The notes under the pieces were generated by a model. It was not told where the DNA came from, did no database searches, and was given only the letters and a program-made list of their open reading frames with translations. A stretch of DNA of 15,489 nucleotides from JBNJEA01 sp051745395 (GTDB lineage: Bacteria; Desulfobacterota; Desulfobacteria; Desulfobacterales; Desulfosalsimonadaceae), in contig JBNJEA010000072.1 in the NCBI GenBank assembly GCA_051745395.1, positions 1-15,489 of the forward strand. The letters run 5' to 3'. This document shows positions 1-7,590 of this stretch, one piece after another; position 1 is the first letter of the stretch; every line of letters starts with the position of its first letter. A program made the translations under genes and the position numbers.

Positions 1-40
1 AAGCTTTTATTCATAATATTAAATATTAACTCAGGCTCTG

Positions 41-319
41 AAATACCGGCTGGCCGGGGCCCCCGGCGAAATCGGGTTTATCAGCGCGGTATCCCATCAT
101 TTCTGCAATGAATGCAACCGCCTCCGGCTGACCGCCGACGGGCAGATCCGCAGTTGTTTGCTTTCCGATATCACCACGGACATCAAGACCCCGCTGCGCA
201 ATGGGGCAACAGAGGCCCAACTGGCAAACGTCATCGCCGAAGCGGTGGAAAAAAAGCCGTTGGAACACGACCCGGCCATTGGGCAGCGCAGCGCCCGGAT
301 GGTTTCCATCGGCGGGTGA
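41..319 (+). pseudogene. moaA: Truncated MoaA (GTP 3',8-cyclase) C-terminus
   Basis: This reading frame encodes about 92 residues matching the C-terminal part of MoaA, the radical-SAM enzyme that starts molybdenum cofactor synthesis from GTP. Visible landmarks are the GEIGFISAVSHHFCNECNRLR segment, holding two cysteines of the C-terminal 4Fe-4S cluster (CNEC), then RSCLLSD with the third cysteine, and a final G-G dipeptide (SIGG) typical of the family end. MoaA proteins are normally about 325-340 residues, so the N-terminal radical-SAM domain and its CxxxCxxC motif are missing. In this frame there are TAA stops at 14-16 and 20-22, and no ATG or plausible ribosome site precedes the homologous part. 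The first 30 to 40 bases are strikingly AT-rich compared with the GC-rich remainder. Either the gene is a real remnant cut by a rearrangement, or the left end of the window is a cloning or assembly junction; the window opens exactly with AAGCTT, a HindIII site. Family identity is confident; the pseudogene status is inferred. Confidence 0.75.
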
Positions 320-385
320 TGATTGAAGTGGCGCTGCTGCGCCCCGGCCTGCCCTTCCTCCGCCTTGATCCTTAAAAAAAACGGA

Positions 386-416
386 TTGACAACTCACTCA
401 GTTTTTGGCACACAAT
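386..416 (+). promoter_or_regulatory. Possible promoter for the tetR-efflux operon
   Basis: A perfect TTGACA lies at 386-391. A weak -10 candidate, CACAAT at 411-416, follows at 19-base spacing, just before the TetR operator palindrome at 421-444. The -35 is clear; the -10 match is 4 of 6 and the spacing is long, so the exact promoter is uncertain. The remaining bases between the moaA fragment and tetR (320-385) contain only a short GC hairpin (330-343, GGCGC/GCGCC) without a T-tract. Confidence 0.35.
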
Positions 417-420
417 AACA

Positions 421-444
421 TTTTCCGAACAAGTGTTCGGAAAA
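421..444. promoter_or_regulatory. Perfect 24-bp dyad, probable TetR operator
   Basis: Two perfect 11-base arms (TTTTCCGAACA at 421-431 and TGTTCGGAAAA at 434-444) are separated by AG. The dyad sits directly behind a TTGACA box and 46 bases before the tetR start. TetR-family repressors typically bind such palindromes next to their own gene, so this is the likely autoregulatory operator for tetR and the downstream pump genes. Binding is inferred from position and symmetry. Confidence 0.75.
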
Positions 445-490
445 AGACGCCTTATTTTTTAGTGCCGGAACGAAACCCAACGGAGGGCGA

Positions 491-1081
491 TTGAGCCGAA
501 AAGAAGCCATCATGGCATGCGCCACCCGCCTGTTTGCCGAAAAGGGATTCGTGGGCACTTCGACCGTCGAAATCGCCGAAGCCGCCGGGGTAGCCCACGG
601 TACCCTGTTTTATCACTTCAAAAACAAGCAGGGCATTATCTATGAAATCTTTCAAACCAACGGCCGCAAATACGTCGAAGAGCTTTATGCCGCCGCAGCC
701 GTTCAATGCGCGGGGATTGAAAAAATCAATGCCATCATTGCGTTCCAGGACACATACAGCAAGCGCAACAAGCAGCAACTGCTGATTTTTTTCCGCGACT
801 TTCCGGGCCCGCTAAACACCGGCAGCCCGGTGGCGGAACTGATCCGATCCATTCACCAACAAGTCCTTGATTTAATCCGCCACAGCCTTCAAACCGGCAT
901 CGCCGACGGCACGGTGGAAACCGACGACATAGAAAAAACCACGTGCCTGATCAACAGCATGATTTTCGGCATCACCCACATGGACCTGATGGGACCGGTG
1001 CCGATGCCGGCTTTGACGGAAAGTGCCATTGCATTCTGCCGGCGGGCGCTAACACCGGGGCAAGGAAAGATTTCCGTATAA
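491..1081 (+). CDS. TetR/AcrR-family transcriptional repressor
   Basis: A 196-residue protein with the length and layout of TetR-family repressors. The N-terminal helix-turn-helix occupies about residues 5-50: ATRLFAEKGFVGTSTVEIAE, then AAGVAHGTLFYHFKNKQGI, the recognition helix plus the family-typical YHF-x-NK end. The remaining residues are the variable helical ligand-binding and dimerisation domain. Translation most likely starts at TTG 491, because GGAGG at 482-486 lies just upstream and the HTH begins immediately after; the next in-frame ATG (512) would cut into the first helix. A perfect operator-like dyad lies 46 bases upstream. The gene is followed after 55 bases by the outer-membrane factor gene on the same strand, so it probably represses an operon that includes itself and the pump. 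The ligand cannot be told from sequence. Confidence 0.92.
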   Translation: MSRKEAIMACATRLFAEKGFVGTSTVEIAEAAGVAHGTLFYHFKNKQGIIYEIFQTNGRKYVEELYAAAAVQCAGIEKINAIIAFQDTYSKRNKQQLLIFFRDFPGPLNTGSPVAELIRSIHQQVLDLIRHSLQTGIADGTVETDDIEKTTCLINSMIFGITHMDLMGPVPMPALTESAIAFCRRALTPGQGKISV

Positions 1082-1136
1082 AACTTTTTAACTGCCAAAA
1101 CCGATGAAAACGGAACCAAAAACAAGGGCGACGACC

Positions 1137-2516
1137 ATGACAACGCATCCAGGCAAATACCTGATTTGGCTGTGCACCCTGCTGGCGGCCACCGGGCTGA
1201 TAGCCGGGCCCCTTTACGCCGCCGGCCAGGCAAAAACCGATCCGATGACCCTTAAACGGGCCTACCGGACGGCACTGGACCAAAACGAGCAGGTCAAGGT
1301 ATCGGACGAAAATCTGCGCCAGGCCAGAAAAGACATCGGCGTGGCCGAATCCAATCTTTACCCGCAGATTTCGGCCGATGCGGTCTATACGCAAAAAAAG
1401 GAAGTCGATTTCGGCACGGGCAGCGGCGGCGCCGGCGGCCCCGACCTGTCGGCCTTTGGCTCGCCGGATAACTACGGCACCTTCACCCTGGGGCTCAAGC
1501 AACACATTTACCAGTGGGGCAAGGTCTGGTCCGGCAAGCGGATCGCCGAGCATTACTTCGAAAGCTCCCGGTATCGCCACATCCGCCAGGTGCAGCAGAT
1601 CCTCTATCGGGTCAGCGTCCGCTACTACGAGGTCCTGCTGGGCCGGCGTTCCATTGAAATCGCCGAAAATGCCGTCAAACGGGCCAAACACCAGCTCGAA
1701 CGCGCCGAGGCAAAATTCGAGGTCGGCGTGCTGACCCGCACCGACGTGCTGCGGGTGGAGGTGCAGGCGGCCCAGTCCCGGGAAGAACTCGAACGGGCCA
1801 GAAACGACTATGATATCGCCCGGGAAAAACTGGCCCTGGAAATGGGCATCGACAAGGTAGGGGCCGAAATTGCCGAACCTGCCGAGCAGGCATTTGAGGG
1901 CACGCCGGTCTCTGAGCTGTTTGAGCGGGCGCTTGCCCATCGGAAGGATTTTACCCAGGCCAAAAAGCAGCTCCGGGGGGCCAGCGAGCAGGTGGCGTTT
2001 GAACGCGCCGATTTTTTCCCCAACCTGAGCCTAAAGGGCGAATACACGCTCACGGACGAAGAGGAGCTGTTTTACGGAAAAGACTACGACTGGCAGGCCA
2101 ACCTGGTGCTGTCCTACCCGCTTTTTACCGGCTGGAAAAACAGCGCGGAACTCGGGCGGGCCAGGTCAGAGAAAAGCGAGGCCCGCTACGCCCTGAACCG
2201 TTTGAAAAAAGAAATCCGAAACGAGGTCCGAAGTGTCTATCTCGATATCCAGACCCAGAAAAAAGTCATCGCCCAACTCAAACAACAGGTCAAATCCGCC
2301 CGGCGAAACTATGAGCAGGTCACAGCCCAGTTCGAAGAGGGCCTGCTGACCGCCGTGGACCAGATCGATGCCTTCACCGCCCTGGTCGAAGCGGAAAACC
2401 GCCTGGCCCAGTCCTATTATTCCTTCCAGCTCGACCTGATCCGGCTGGAGCTGGCGGTGGGAACATTTCAAAGCGATTTGCTGCAAAAGGAGCTGTTCAA
2501 TGAAACCCAATCCTAA
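1137..2516 (+). CDS. TolC-family outer-membrane efflux protein
   Basis: A 459-residue outer-membrane factor, the trimeric exit duct of tripartite efflux pumps. The N-terminus carries a Sec signal peptide with a hydrophobic core (LIWLCTLLAATGLIA) and a probable cleavage near LYA-AG, around residue 28. The mature part shows two repeats of long amphipathic helices (for example RHIRQVQQILYRVSVRYYEV and the matching RNEVRSVYLDIQTQKKVI) separated by short strand segments (PQISADAVYTQ, PNLSLKGEYTL), the standard OEP double-repeat plan. An in-frame ATG at 1104 would add 11 residues, but it has no ribosome site, whereas AAGGG at 1124-1128 is well placed for ATG 1137. The 3' end overlaps the membrane-fusion protein gene by 17 bases, indicating translational coupling. 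Substrate is unknown; the family could also serve type I secretion, but the neighbours argue for RND efflux. Confidence 0.9.
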   Translation: MTTHPGKYLIWLCTLLAATGLIAGPLYAAGQAKTDPMTLKRAYRTALDQNEQVKVSDENLRQARKDIGVAESNLYPQISADAVYTQKKEVDFGTGSGGAGGPDLSAFGSPDNYGTFTLGLKQHIYQWGKVWSGKRIAEHYFESSRYRHIRQVQQILYRVSVRYYEVLLGRRSIEIAENAVKRAKHQLERAEAKFEVGVLTRTDVLRVEVQAAQSREELERARNDYDIAREKLALEMGIDKVGAEIAEPAEQAFEGTPVSELFERALAHRKDFTQAKKQLRGASEQVAFERADFFPNLSLKGEYTLTDEEELFYGKDYDWQANLVLSYPLFTGWKNSAELGRARSEKSEARYALNRLKKEIRNEVRSVYLDIQTQKKVIAQLKQQVKSARRNYEQVTAQFEEGLLTAVDQIDAFTALVEAENRLAQSYYSFQLDLIRLELAVGTFQSDLLQKELFNETQS

Positions 2517-3618
2517 ACATGGCCTGCGCCTTTTCCGATATGGTGCCTTCCTGTTGCTGATCATAGCGGCAACCGGCTGCAACGGGGCGGCAAACGGACA
2601 AAACGGTGAAAACGAGTCCGAGGCCGAGTCCGAGTCCTGCGTCCCCGTGGATATGGCCGAGGTCCAGACCCGGGACCTGCAGCGCATCGTCGACGGCATC
2701 GGCACGCTGGAGGCCCGGCAGCGGGTGATGATCCGGCCCGAGGTCGGCGGCGTGCTCGAATCCGTCCATTTCGAGGAAGGCAACACGGTGGAAGAAGGCG
2801 AGCTGCTGTTTTCCGTCGATGACGATAAAATCAGGCATGAACTCGATGCCCGGCAGGCCGGGCTGGAAGAAGCCAGGGCCAATCTCGAAAACGCGCAGCT
2901 GATCTACAAACGCCGGCAGCAGCTGTTTAAGCAGGAGCTGGGCACCGAAGAGGCCCGGGATGAGGCCCGCGCGCGCTACGAAGCCCTGACCGCCCGGGTC
3001 AAACGAATCCGCGCCGAAATTGAAAACATCAAGGAAAGCCTTGCCGACACGAAAATCCGGGCCCCTTTTGACGGCATTGCCGGCGAACGGCTGGCCGACC
3101 CGGGCGAAGTGATCGCCGAAGGCACCGCACTGGTTTCCATGGTGGAAACCGGTCAGCTCGAAATCGCCTTTACGATCCCCGAACGCCACCTGGCGCAGGT
3201 CCAAAAAGGCCAGCAGGTCGAGCTGACCGTTTCGGCCTTTCCCGAGGAAAAATTTTCCGGATCGGTTTATTTCATCAGCCCCCATATCCGGCAAGACACC
3301 CGGAGTCTGCTGGTCAAGGCCCATATCGAAAACGACGATTTGCGTCTTTCACCCGGGGGCTTTGGCGCCGTGGAGCTGGTGACAGCCACCCGCAGCGACC
3401 GGCCCGTTATTCCCGAAGAAGCGCTGGTGCCCACCCGGACCGGTTACATGGTCTTCGTGGTAAAAGACCAGCGGGCCAAGGGCCGGGAAGTGGACATCGG
3501 CTTAAGAAACCCCGGTATTGTGGAAATCACGGGGGGGCTGGAACCCGGGGAAACCATTGTCCGGGCCGGCCATATTTCGGTAAATGAGGGGGCGAAGGTG
3601 TGTGAGCGAAAGTCTTAA
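2500..3618 (+). CDS. RND efflux periplasmic adaptor (membrane-fusion lipoprotein)
   Basis: A 372-residue HlyD/AcrA-type adaptor that links the inner-membrane RND pump to the TolC-like duct in the periplasm. The N-terminus is a lipoprotein signal: basic start, hydrophobic stretch LLLIIAATG, then Cys27. After an acidic linker (ENESEAESES) comes one half of the lipoyl-like domain (about 78-110, RPEVGGVLESVHFEEGNTV), an alpha-helical hairpin (about 115-180), the second lipoyl half (about 184-210, IRAPFDGIAGERLADPGE), a beta-barrel domain (about 215-300) and the membrane-proximal domain ending in GGLEPGETIVRAGH. AAAAGGAG at 2485-2492 places the start at ATG 2500. It overlaps the OMF gene by 17 bases. 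The RND pump does not follow directly: 311 bases containing a palindromic repeat pair intervene, which is unusual for this operon type. Confidence 0.93.
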   Translation: MKPNPKHGLRLFRYGAFLLLIIAATGCNGAANGQNGENESEAESESCVPVDMAEVQTRDLQRIVDGIGTLEARQRVMIRPEVGGVLESVHFEEGNTVEEGELLFSVDDDKIRHELDARQAGLEEARANLENAQLIYKRRQQLFKQELGTEEARDEARARYEALTARVKRIRAEIENIKESLADTKIRAPFDGIAGERLADPGEVIAEGTALVSMVETGQLEIAFTIPERHLAQVQKGQQVELTVSAFPEEKFSGSVYFISPHIRQDTRSLLVKAHIENDDLRLSPGGFGAVELVTATRSDRPVIPEEALVPTRTGYMVFVVKDQRAKGREVDIGLRNPGIVEITGGLEPGETIVRAGHISVNEGAKVCERKS

Positions 3619-3669
3619 AACGCTTGTTGCCAATACAAGATTATGGTTACCCAGAAAACTCCAGCTGTT

Positions 3670-3693
3670 TATTTTTATCCCCGAATAAAAATA
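3670..3693. other. AT-only hairpin after the adaptor gene
   Basis: Arms TATTTTTAT (3670-3678) and ATAAAAATA (3685-3693) enclose the loop CCCCGA, 51 bases after the adaptor stop. It lacks a GC stem followed by a T-run, so it is not a classical intrinsic terminator, but it could protect or end the upstream transcript. Its role is unknown. Confidence 0.4.
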
Positions 3694-3737
3694 GCATGAA
3701 AGCCACTATATAAGGCATAAAGAACATTGTTCCGCCC

Positions 3738-3814
3738 GTCATGCCCGCGTAGGCGGGCATCCAGTTTTCCAGATTGCAAAAAAATTCCTGGATGCCTGCC
3801 TTCGCAGGCATGAC
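3738..3814. repeat. REP-like inverted pair inside the efflux operon
   Basis: Two 27-base copies lie in opposite orientation: 3738-3764 and 3788-3814, 23 bases apart. Each copy is itself a hairpin: ATGCCCGC/GCGGGCAT with loop GTAG on the left, ATGCCTGC/GCAGGCAT with loop CTTC on the right, each framed by GTC and CCAG (or complements). This is the layout of REP/BIME-type palindromic repeats common in proteobacterial intergenic DNA. The pair occupies the middle of the 311-base gap (3619-3929) between the adaptor and RND pump genes, and may modulate readthrough or mRNA stability between them. No transposase is encoded here. Confidence 0.85.
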
Positions 3815-3849
3815 AGCCGGGAAAGAATACTTTTTACTGTAAGGTCCTG

Positions 3850-3892
3850 CCAGTCATGATGCTTTGATACAATATACGGAATCACTGACTGG
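3850..3892. promoter_or_regulatory. Possible promoter and dyad ahead of the RND gene
   Basis: Arms CCAGTCA (3850-3856) and TGACTGG (3886-3892) flank an AT-rich stretch holding TACAAT (3868-3873), a 5 of 6 match to a sigma-70 -10 box, about 56 bases before the pump start. No good -35 is visible at the right spacing. This could be an independent, regulated promoter for the pump after the repeat insertion, but the support is weak. Confidence 0.25.
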
Positions 3893-3929
3893 TCAATAAA
3901 TCCAACAATCAAATGGTGCACCTGCTATT

Positions 3930-6900
3930 ATGATCTGGAATCTCTGCATACGACGCCCCGTTTTGACCACGGTGATTTTTCTGGTCATCTTTATCTTCGG
4001 CATCTTCGGCTACAACCAGATGCCGGTCCGGGAATTTCCGGACGTCGATTTTCCCATCGTCAACGTCAGCATCATCCTGCCGGGCGCCGACCCCGACGTC
4101 ATTGAAACCGAGGTGGTCGAACCCCTGGAAGAAGAATTAAACACCATCGAGGGCATCAAGGAAATCACTTCCACGAGCCGCGAGCAGGTGGGGATCGTCA
4201 CCGTGGAGTTCGAGCTGGACAGAGACATCGACCTGGCCGCCCAGGACGTGCGCGACCGGGTGACCCGCGCGCGGCCGGACATGCCCGACGACATTGAAGA
4301 ACCCATTATCCGGAAAGTCGACCCGGACGCCCAGTCCGTCATGTGGATCGCCCTGGATGGCGACCGCCGCTGGGACCCGGTCCGGATGACCGAATACGCA
4401 GACACGGAGATCAAAAACCAGCTCGAACGGCTGCCGGGCGTCGGCCAGATCATCATCGGCGGCGAGCGCAAATACGCCGTCCGGATCAAATTGGCCCCCG
4501 AAAAGCTGGCGGCGCATCAATTAACCGTCCAGGATGTCATTAATAAGATCCGCGCGGAAAACGTCGATATCCCGTCGGGCCGGATTGAAAGCAAATCCCG
4601 GGAGTTTCTGGTCAAAACCGAGGGGCAGTTCTCGGGCCCGGAACCGTTTAACGACATGATCATCACCCACCGGGACGGCGCCCCCGTGCGGCTGCGCGAC
4701 GTGGGCCAGGCGGTCGACGGGGTGGAAAACGACCGCAACGTGGCCCGATATAACCAGAACCAATCCGTGGGCCTCGGGGTCATCAAACAATCCGATGCCA
4801 ACCTGGTCGACGTGGTCCAGCGGATCCGGGAAGAACTTAAAACCGTTTCCGATCAATTTCCGCCCGGGCTGGAATACCATATTGCTTCCGACGATTCGAG
4901 CTACATCAAGGAAAACATCAATGACTTGATCACCACCATCTTCATGGCCACGGGTTTGGTGGCGCTCGTTATTTTGTTGTTCCTCGGCAGCCTGCGGGGC
5001 ACGATTATCGCCGGCCTGGCAATACCCACCTCGCTTCTGGCCGGCATGGCGGCAATTTTTTATTTCGGCTTTTCATTAAACGTGCTGTCCCTGCTGGCCT
5101 TTATCCTGGTAGTCGGGCTGGTGGTCGATGATGCCATCGTGGTGCTGGAAAGCTGCTACCGCCACATGGAATACGGCGCCGAGGCCAAGCCGGCGGCCCG
5201 GACCGGGACCACGGAAATCGCCTTTGCCGCCATCGCCAACACGCTGGCGCTGAGCTCCGTGTTTATCCCGGTGGCGTTTATGCCGGGCATGATCGGCCGG
5301 TTTTTCTTCGAGTTCGGCATCAGCGTAACCGTTACCGTCCTGGCCTCCACGTTTACCGCCCTGACACTTACGCCCATGCTCTGCTCCCGGTACTTAAAGG
5401 CCCCGACCGAACAGACACGCCGGCCGTTGCTGCTGCGGTTTACCGATGCCTTTTTCCGGATGCTCGAAGCCGTCTACCGGCCCGTACTCGATGCCGCCCT
5501 GCGCTGGCGCACCGTGACGGTATTGATCGCCATTGGCGCAATGGCGGCGGGGCTTTTCTTTTTAAACCGCCTGGAAACCGAGTTCGTCCCCAGCATCGAC
5601 CGGAGCAAGTTCGTCATTTCCTATGAAACCGTGGAAGGCTCCACCGTAGAGGCTACGGAAAAATACGGCAGCCAGATCGAAAACATCCTGGCCGGCGTGG
5701 AGGAGGTACGTTCCTATTTCATGGCCATCGGGCTGTCGCGCCAGGGACCGGGCAAGGCCAACGAAGGCTTCGCCTTTGTCCGCATGACCCACCACAGCCA
5801 GCGGAAACGCCCCCAGGATGCCGTCATGCAGGAGGTCCGTGAAAAAATCAACGACCTCACCGGGGTACGCGGCTACGTGCTGGCTTCCGCCGGCCCGGGC
5901 GGCGCCGAAGCCCCGCTGCAGGTCGTGCTCAAGCATTCGGATATCGATGAACTGGCAAAACAGCAGGAAGAAGTGATGCGCTGGATGCGCGATCAACCGG
6001 AATTCGTGGGCGTAAACTCCAATATGAAACTCGACAAGCCGGAAGTCCAGGTCAACGTAGACCGGGAAAGAGCCCAGGAAATGGGTATTACCGTGGCCGG
6101 GATTTCCAATACCCTGCGCTATATCTTCGGAGAGCCCAAAATATCGGAAATCGACCGGAAAGGCGAACGCTACGACGTCATCCCGGAAATCAACACCAAG
6201 CAAAATGTCCCGGAAACCATATACCAGTTATACACCCGCAATGACACCGGCCAGATGGTGTCGCTGGCCAACATCGTCGATATCGAAGAAGAAGTGGGCC
6301 CCAGCGAGGTGCACCATTTCAACCGCGGCCGGGCATCGACGATCAGTTCCCAGCTGCCGCCGGACGTACCTTTGGGCACGGCCATGGACAAGCTGCAAAA
6401 TTACCTGGACAACGAAGTGCCTTCCGGCTTCCGTACGGCCATTACCGGCGAATCCCAGGATTTCAAGGAGTCGTTTTTTTACCTGACCATGGCACTGGTC
6501 TTTGCGGTGGTGTTTATTTTCCTGGTCATGTCCGGACAGTTTGAATCGTTTCTCCACCCGATGACCATCCTGATGGCTTTGCCCCTGGCCGGCGTGGGGG
6601 CCTTCGGGGCGCTCTACGCCCTGGACATGACCTTAAACATGTTCTCCTTTATCGGGCTGATCATGCTGCTGGGCCTGGTGACCAAAAACGCCATTTTGCT
6701 CATCGACTATGCCAACGTCCTGGTGGCCCGGGGCAATGCCGTCATGGAAGCCGCCCGCCAGGCCGCCCGGGTCCGGTTCCGGCCGGTGCTGATGACCGCC
6801 ATTTCCACCATTTTGGGCATGCTGCCCATCGCCCTGGGCTACGGCGCCGGCGGCGAGGCGCGGATGCCAATGGGTGTGGCTGTTTCCATGGGCATGCTTG

Positions 6901-7049
6901 CCGCCACCGCCCTGACGCTGCTGGTGATCCCGGTGGTCTATACCCTGTTTGACGCCCTGCAGAGCCGGATTCTGCGCCACCGCCTGCTTACGATCGTGGT
7001 AATTGCGTTTGTGGCGGCGATCGTGGCAATGTATTACGTATATCGGTAA
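3930..7049 (+). CDS. RND multidrug efflux pump, HAE-1/AcrB family
   Basis: A 1039-residue inner-membrane pump that exports substrates using proton import. The N-terminus is typical (CIRRPVLTTVIFLVIFIFGI, TM1, then NQMPVREFPDVDFP). The proton-relay residues are present: two adjacent aspartates in TM4 (GLVVDDAIVVLE, D400-D401) and the TM10 lysine (GLVTKNAILLIDYA, K919). Two periplasmic porter/docking domains lie between TM1-TM2 and TM7-TM8, as expected from the internal duplication. After the usual TM12 (ALTLLVIPVVYTLF) there is an additional hydrophobic stretch, LLTIVVIAFVAAIVAMYYVY, near the C-terminus, which may be a thirteenth membrane segment. The start ATG 3930 matches the family N-terminus although no good ribosome site precedes it. 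It completes the tripartite system with the upstream OMF and adaptor genes, and the PII-like gene follows 189 bases downstream. Substrate cannot be inferred. Confidence 0.95.
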   Translation: MIWNLCIRRPVLTTVIFLVIFIFGIFGYNQMPVREFPDVDFPIVNVSIILPGADPDVIETEVVEPLEEELNTIEGIKEITSTSREQVGIVTVEFELDRDIDLAAQDVRDRVTRARPDMPDDIEEPIIRKVDPDAQSVMWIALDGDRRWDPVRMTEYADTEIKNQLERLPGVGQIIIGGERKYAVRIKLAPEKLAAHQLTVQDVINKIRAENVDIPSGRIESKSREFLVKTEGQFSGPEPFNDMIITHRDGAPVRLRDVGQAVDGVENDRNVARYNQNQSVGLGVIKQSDANLVDVVQRIREELKTVSDQFPPGLEYHIASDDSSYIKENINDLITTIFMATGLVALVILLFLGSLRGTIIAGLAIPTSLLAGMAAIFYFGFSLNVLSLLAFILVVGLVVDDAIVVLESCYRHMEYGAEAKPAARTGTTEIAFAAIANTLALSSVFIPVAFMPGMIGRFFFEFGISVTVTVLASTFTALTLTPMLCSRYLKAPTEQTRRPLLLRFTDAFFRMLEAVYRPVLDAALRWRTVTVLIAIGAMAAGLFFLNRLETEFVPSIDRSKFVISYETVEGSTVEATEKYGSQIENILAGVEEVRSYFMAIGLSRQGPGKANEGFAFVRMTHHSQRKRPQDAVMQEVREKINDLTGVRGYVLASAGPGGAEAPLQVVLKHSDIDELAKQQEEVMRWMRDQPEFVGVNSNMKLDKPEVQVNVDRERAQEMGITVAGISNTLRYIFGEPKISEIDRKGERYDVIPEINTKQNVPETIYQLYTRNDTGQMVSLANIVDIEEEVGPSEVHHFNRGRASTISSQLPPDVPLGTAMDKLQNYLDNEVPSGFRTAITGESQDFKESFFYLTMALVFAVVFIFLVMSGQFESFLHPMTILMALPLAGVGAFGALYALDMTLNMFSFIGLIMLLGLVTKNAILLIDYANVLVARGNAVMEAARQAARVRFRPVLMTAISTILGMLPIALGYGAGGEARMPMGVAVSMGMLAATALTLLVIPVVYTLFDALQSRILRHRLLTIVVIAFVAAIVAMYYVYR

Positions 7050-7060
7050 TCGGTAAATAA

Positions 7061-7130
7061 AAGGTGGAAGGTTTAGGGTTCAAGGTTTAAGGTTTGAGGT
7101 TCAAGGTGTAGGGTGTAGGATGCAGGGTGC
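7061..7130. repeat. Tandem degenerate heptamers (consensus RRGGTKY)
   Basis: Ten consecutive 7-base units with consensus AAGGTTT/AAGGTGT (for example AAGGTTT, AGGGTTC, AAGGTTT, GAGGTTC, AAGGTGT, AGGGTGT). It starts 12 bases after the pump stop codon. The period of seven and stops in the frames make coding unlikely. The same unit occurs in reverse orientation at 12894-12942 and again forward at 13005-13036. Confidence 0.85.
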
Positions 7131-7184
7131 GGGGAAGTTCAAACAAAAAGAGACCCGACAAAACACGTGAATCAGTCTTATCTC

Positions 7185-7216
7185 AGTGCCTTAGTCCCTC
7201 AGTGCCTTAGTGCCTC
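7185..7216. repeat. Tandem octamers (AGTGCCTT/AGTCCCTC)
   Basis: Four exact 8-base periods: AGTGCCTT, AGTCCCTC, AGTGCCTT, AGTGCCTC. They lie just before the ribosome site of the PII-like gene. AGTCCCTC is the reverse complement of GAGGGACT, the unit of the octamer array at 12845-12884. Together with the heptamers before it, this fills the 189-base gap between the pump and the PII-like gene. Confidence 0.85.
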
Positions 7217-7238
7217 AATATAAAAAGGAGCCCCTACT

Positions 7239-7535
7239 TTGAAGTTCGTCCATATCACGTTTCATTTCGAGTACAGCGATACCATCGAACAGGTTTTAGA
7301 CCGGCACGGGATTGAAAATTTCGTGCGCTACCCCATGCGGGAAGGAAAGGACCGGGACGGCAAACACTTCGGCACCCAGGTCTATCCCGGCGCCACCACC
7401 GTGGTCCAGGCCCAGGTTGAAGATGACAAGGTTGAAGCCCTGTTTGCCGACCTCAAAGCCTTCCGCGATGAAAAGCGCTCCCACCATCACCTCGAAGCCG
7501 TGGTGCTGCCGATTGAACAGCGGCTCGGGGATTGA
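7239..7535 (+). CDS. PII-like, RND-transporter-associated small protein
   Basis: A 98-residue protein resembling the PII/CutA-like ferredoxin-fold proteins encoded beside RND pumps (PG0541-type family). Visible signs are the MKFVHITFHFEY first strand, a central loop with YPMREGKDRDGKHFGTQVYP, a VVQAQVEDDKVEALFADLKAF strand-helix unit and the closing LEAVVLPIE strand. It starts at TTG 7239, supported by AAGGAG at 7225-7230 with 8-base spacing; no in-frame ATG gives a full-length protein. Several histidines (including a SHHH run near residue 83) could bind metal. It is the last plus-strand gene of the efflux locus, and its position suggests it senses a small ligand or metal and adjusts pump activity; that role is inferred from context. 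The next gene is convergent, its stop only 51 bases away. Confidence 0.72.
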   Translation: MKFVHITFHFEYSDTIEQVLDRHGIENFVRYPMREGKDRDGKHFGTQVYPGATTVVQAQVEDDKVEALFADLKAFRDEKRSHHHLEAVVLPIEQRLGD

Positions 7536-7542
7536 ATGAGAG

Positions 7543-7590
7543 GAGGCTGCATCTGACGCAGTAGATGCGGTGAAATTGGAAATCGCTCAA
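7543..7590. repeat. 48-bp repeat, left copy (inverted mate at 15222)
   Basis: This 48-base segment is the reverse complement of 15222-15269 with 46 of 48 positions identical; the two differences are adjacent (TG here at 7571-7572, CA in the complement of the other copy). It begins eight bases after the PII-like stop codon and ends within the histidine kinase stop codon region, so its TTGA end supplies the TGA stop at 7587-7589. Only one arm of the larger hairpin seen at 15221-15334 is present here. Confidence 0.9.

Noticed and set aside
972..1940. 322-residue minus-strand open frame
   Set aside because: It covers the end of tetR and most of the OMF gene on the opposite strand and lacks any family signature.
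2497..3324. 275-residue minus-strand open frame
   Set aside because: Antisense shadow of the lipoprotein adaptor gene, without a recognisable domain or ribosome site.
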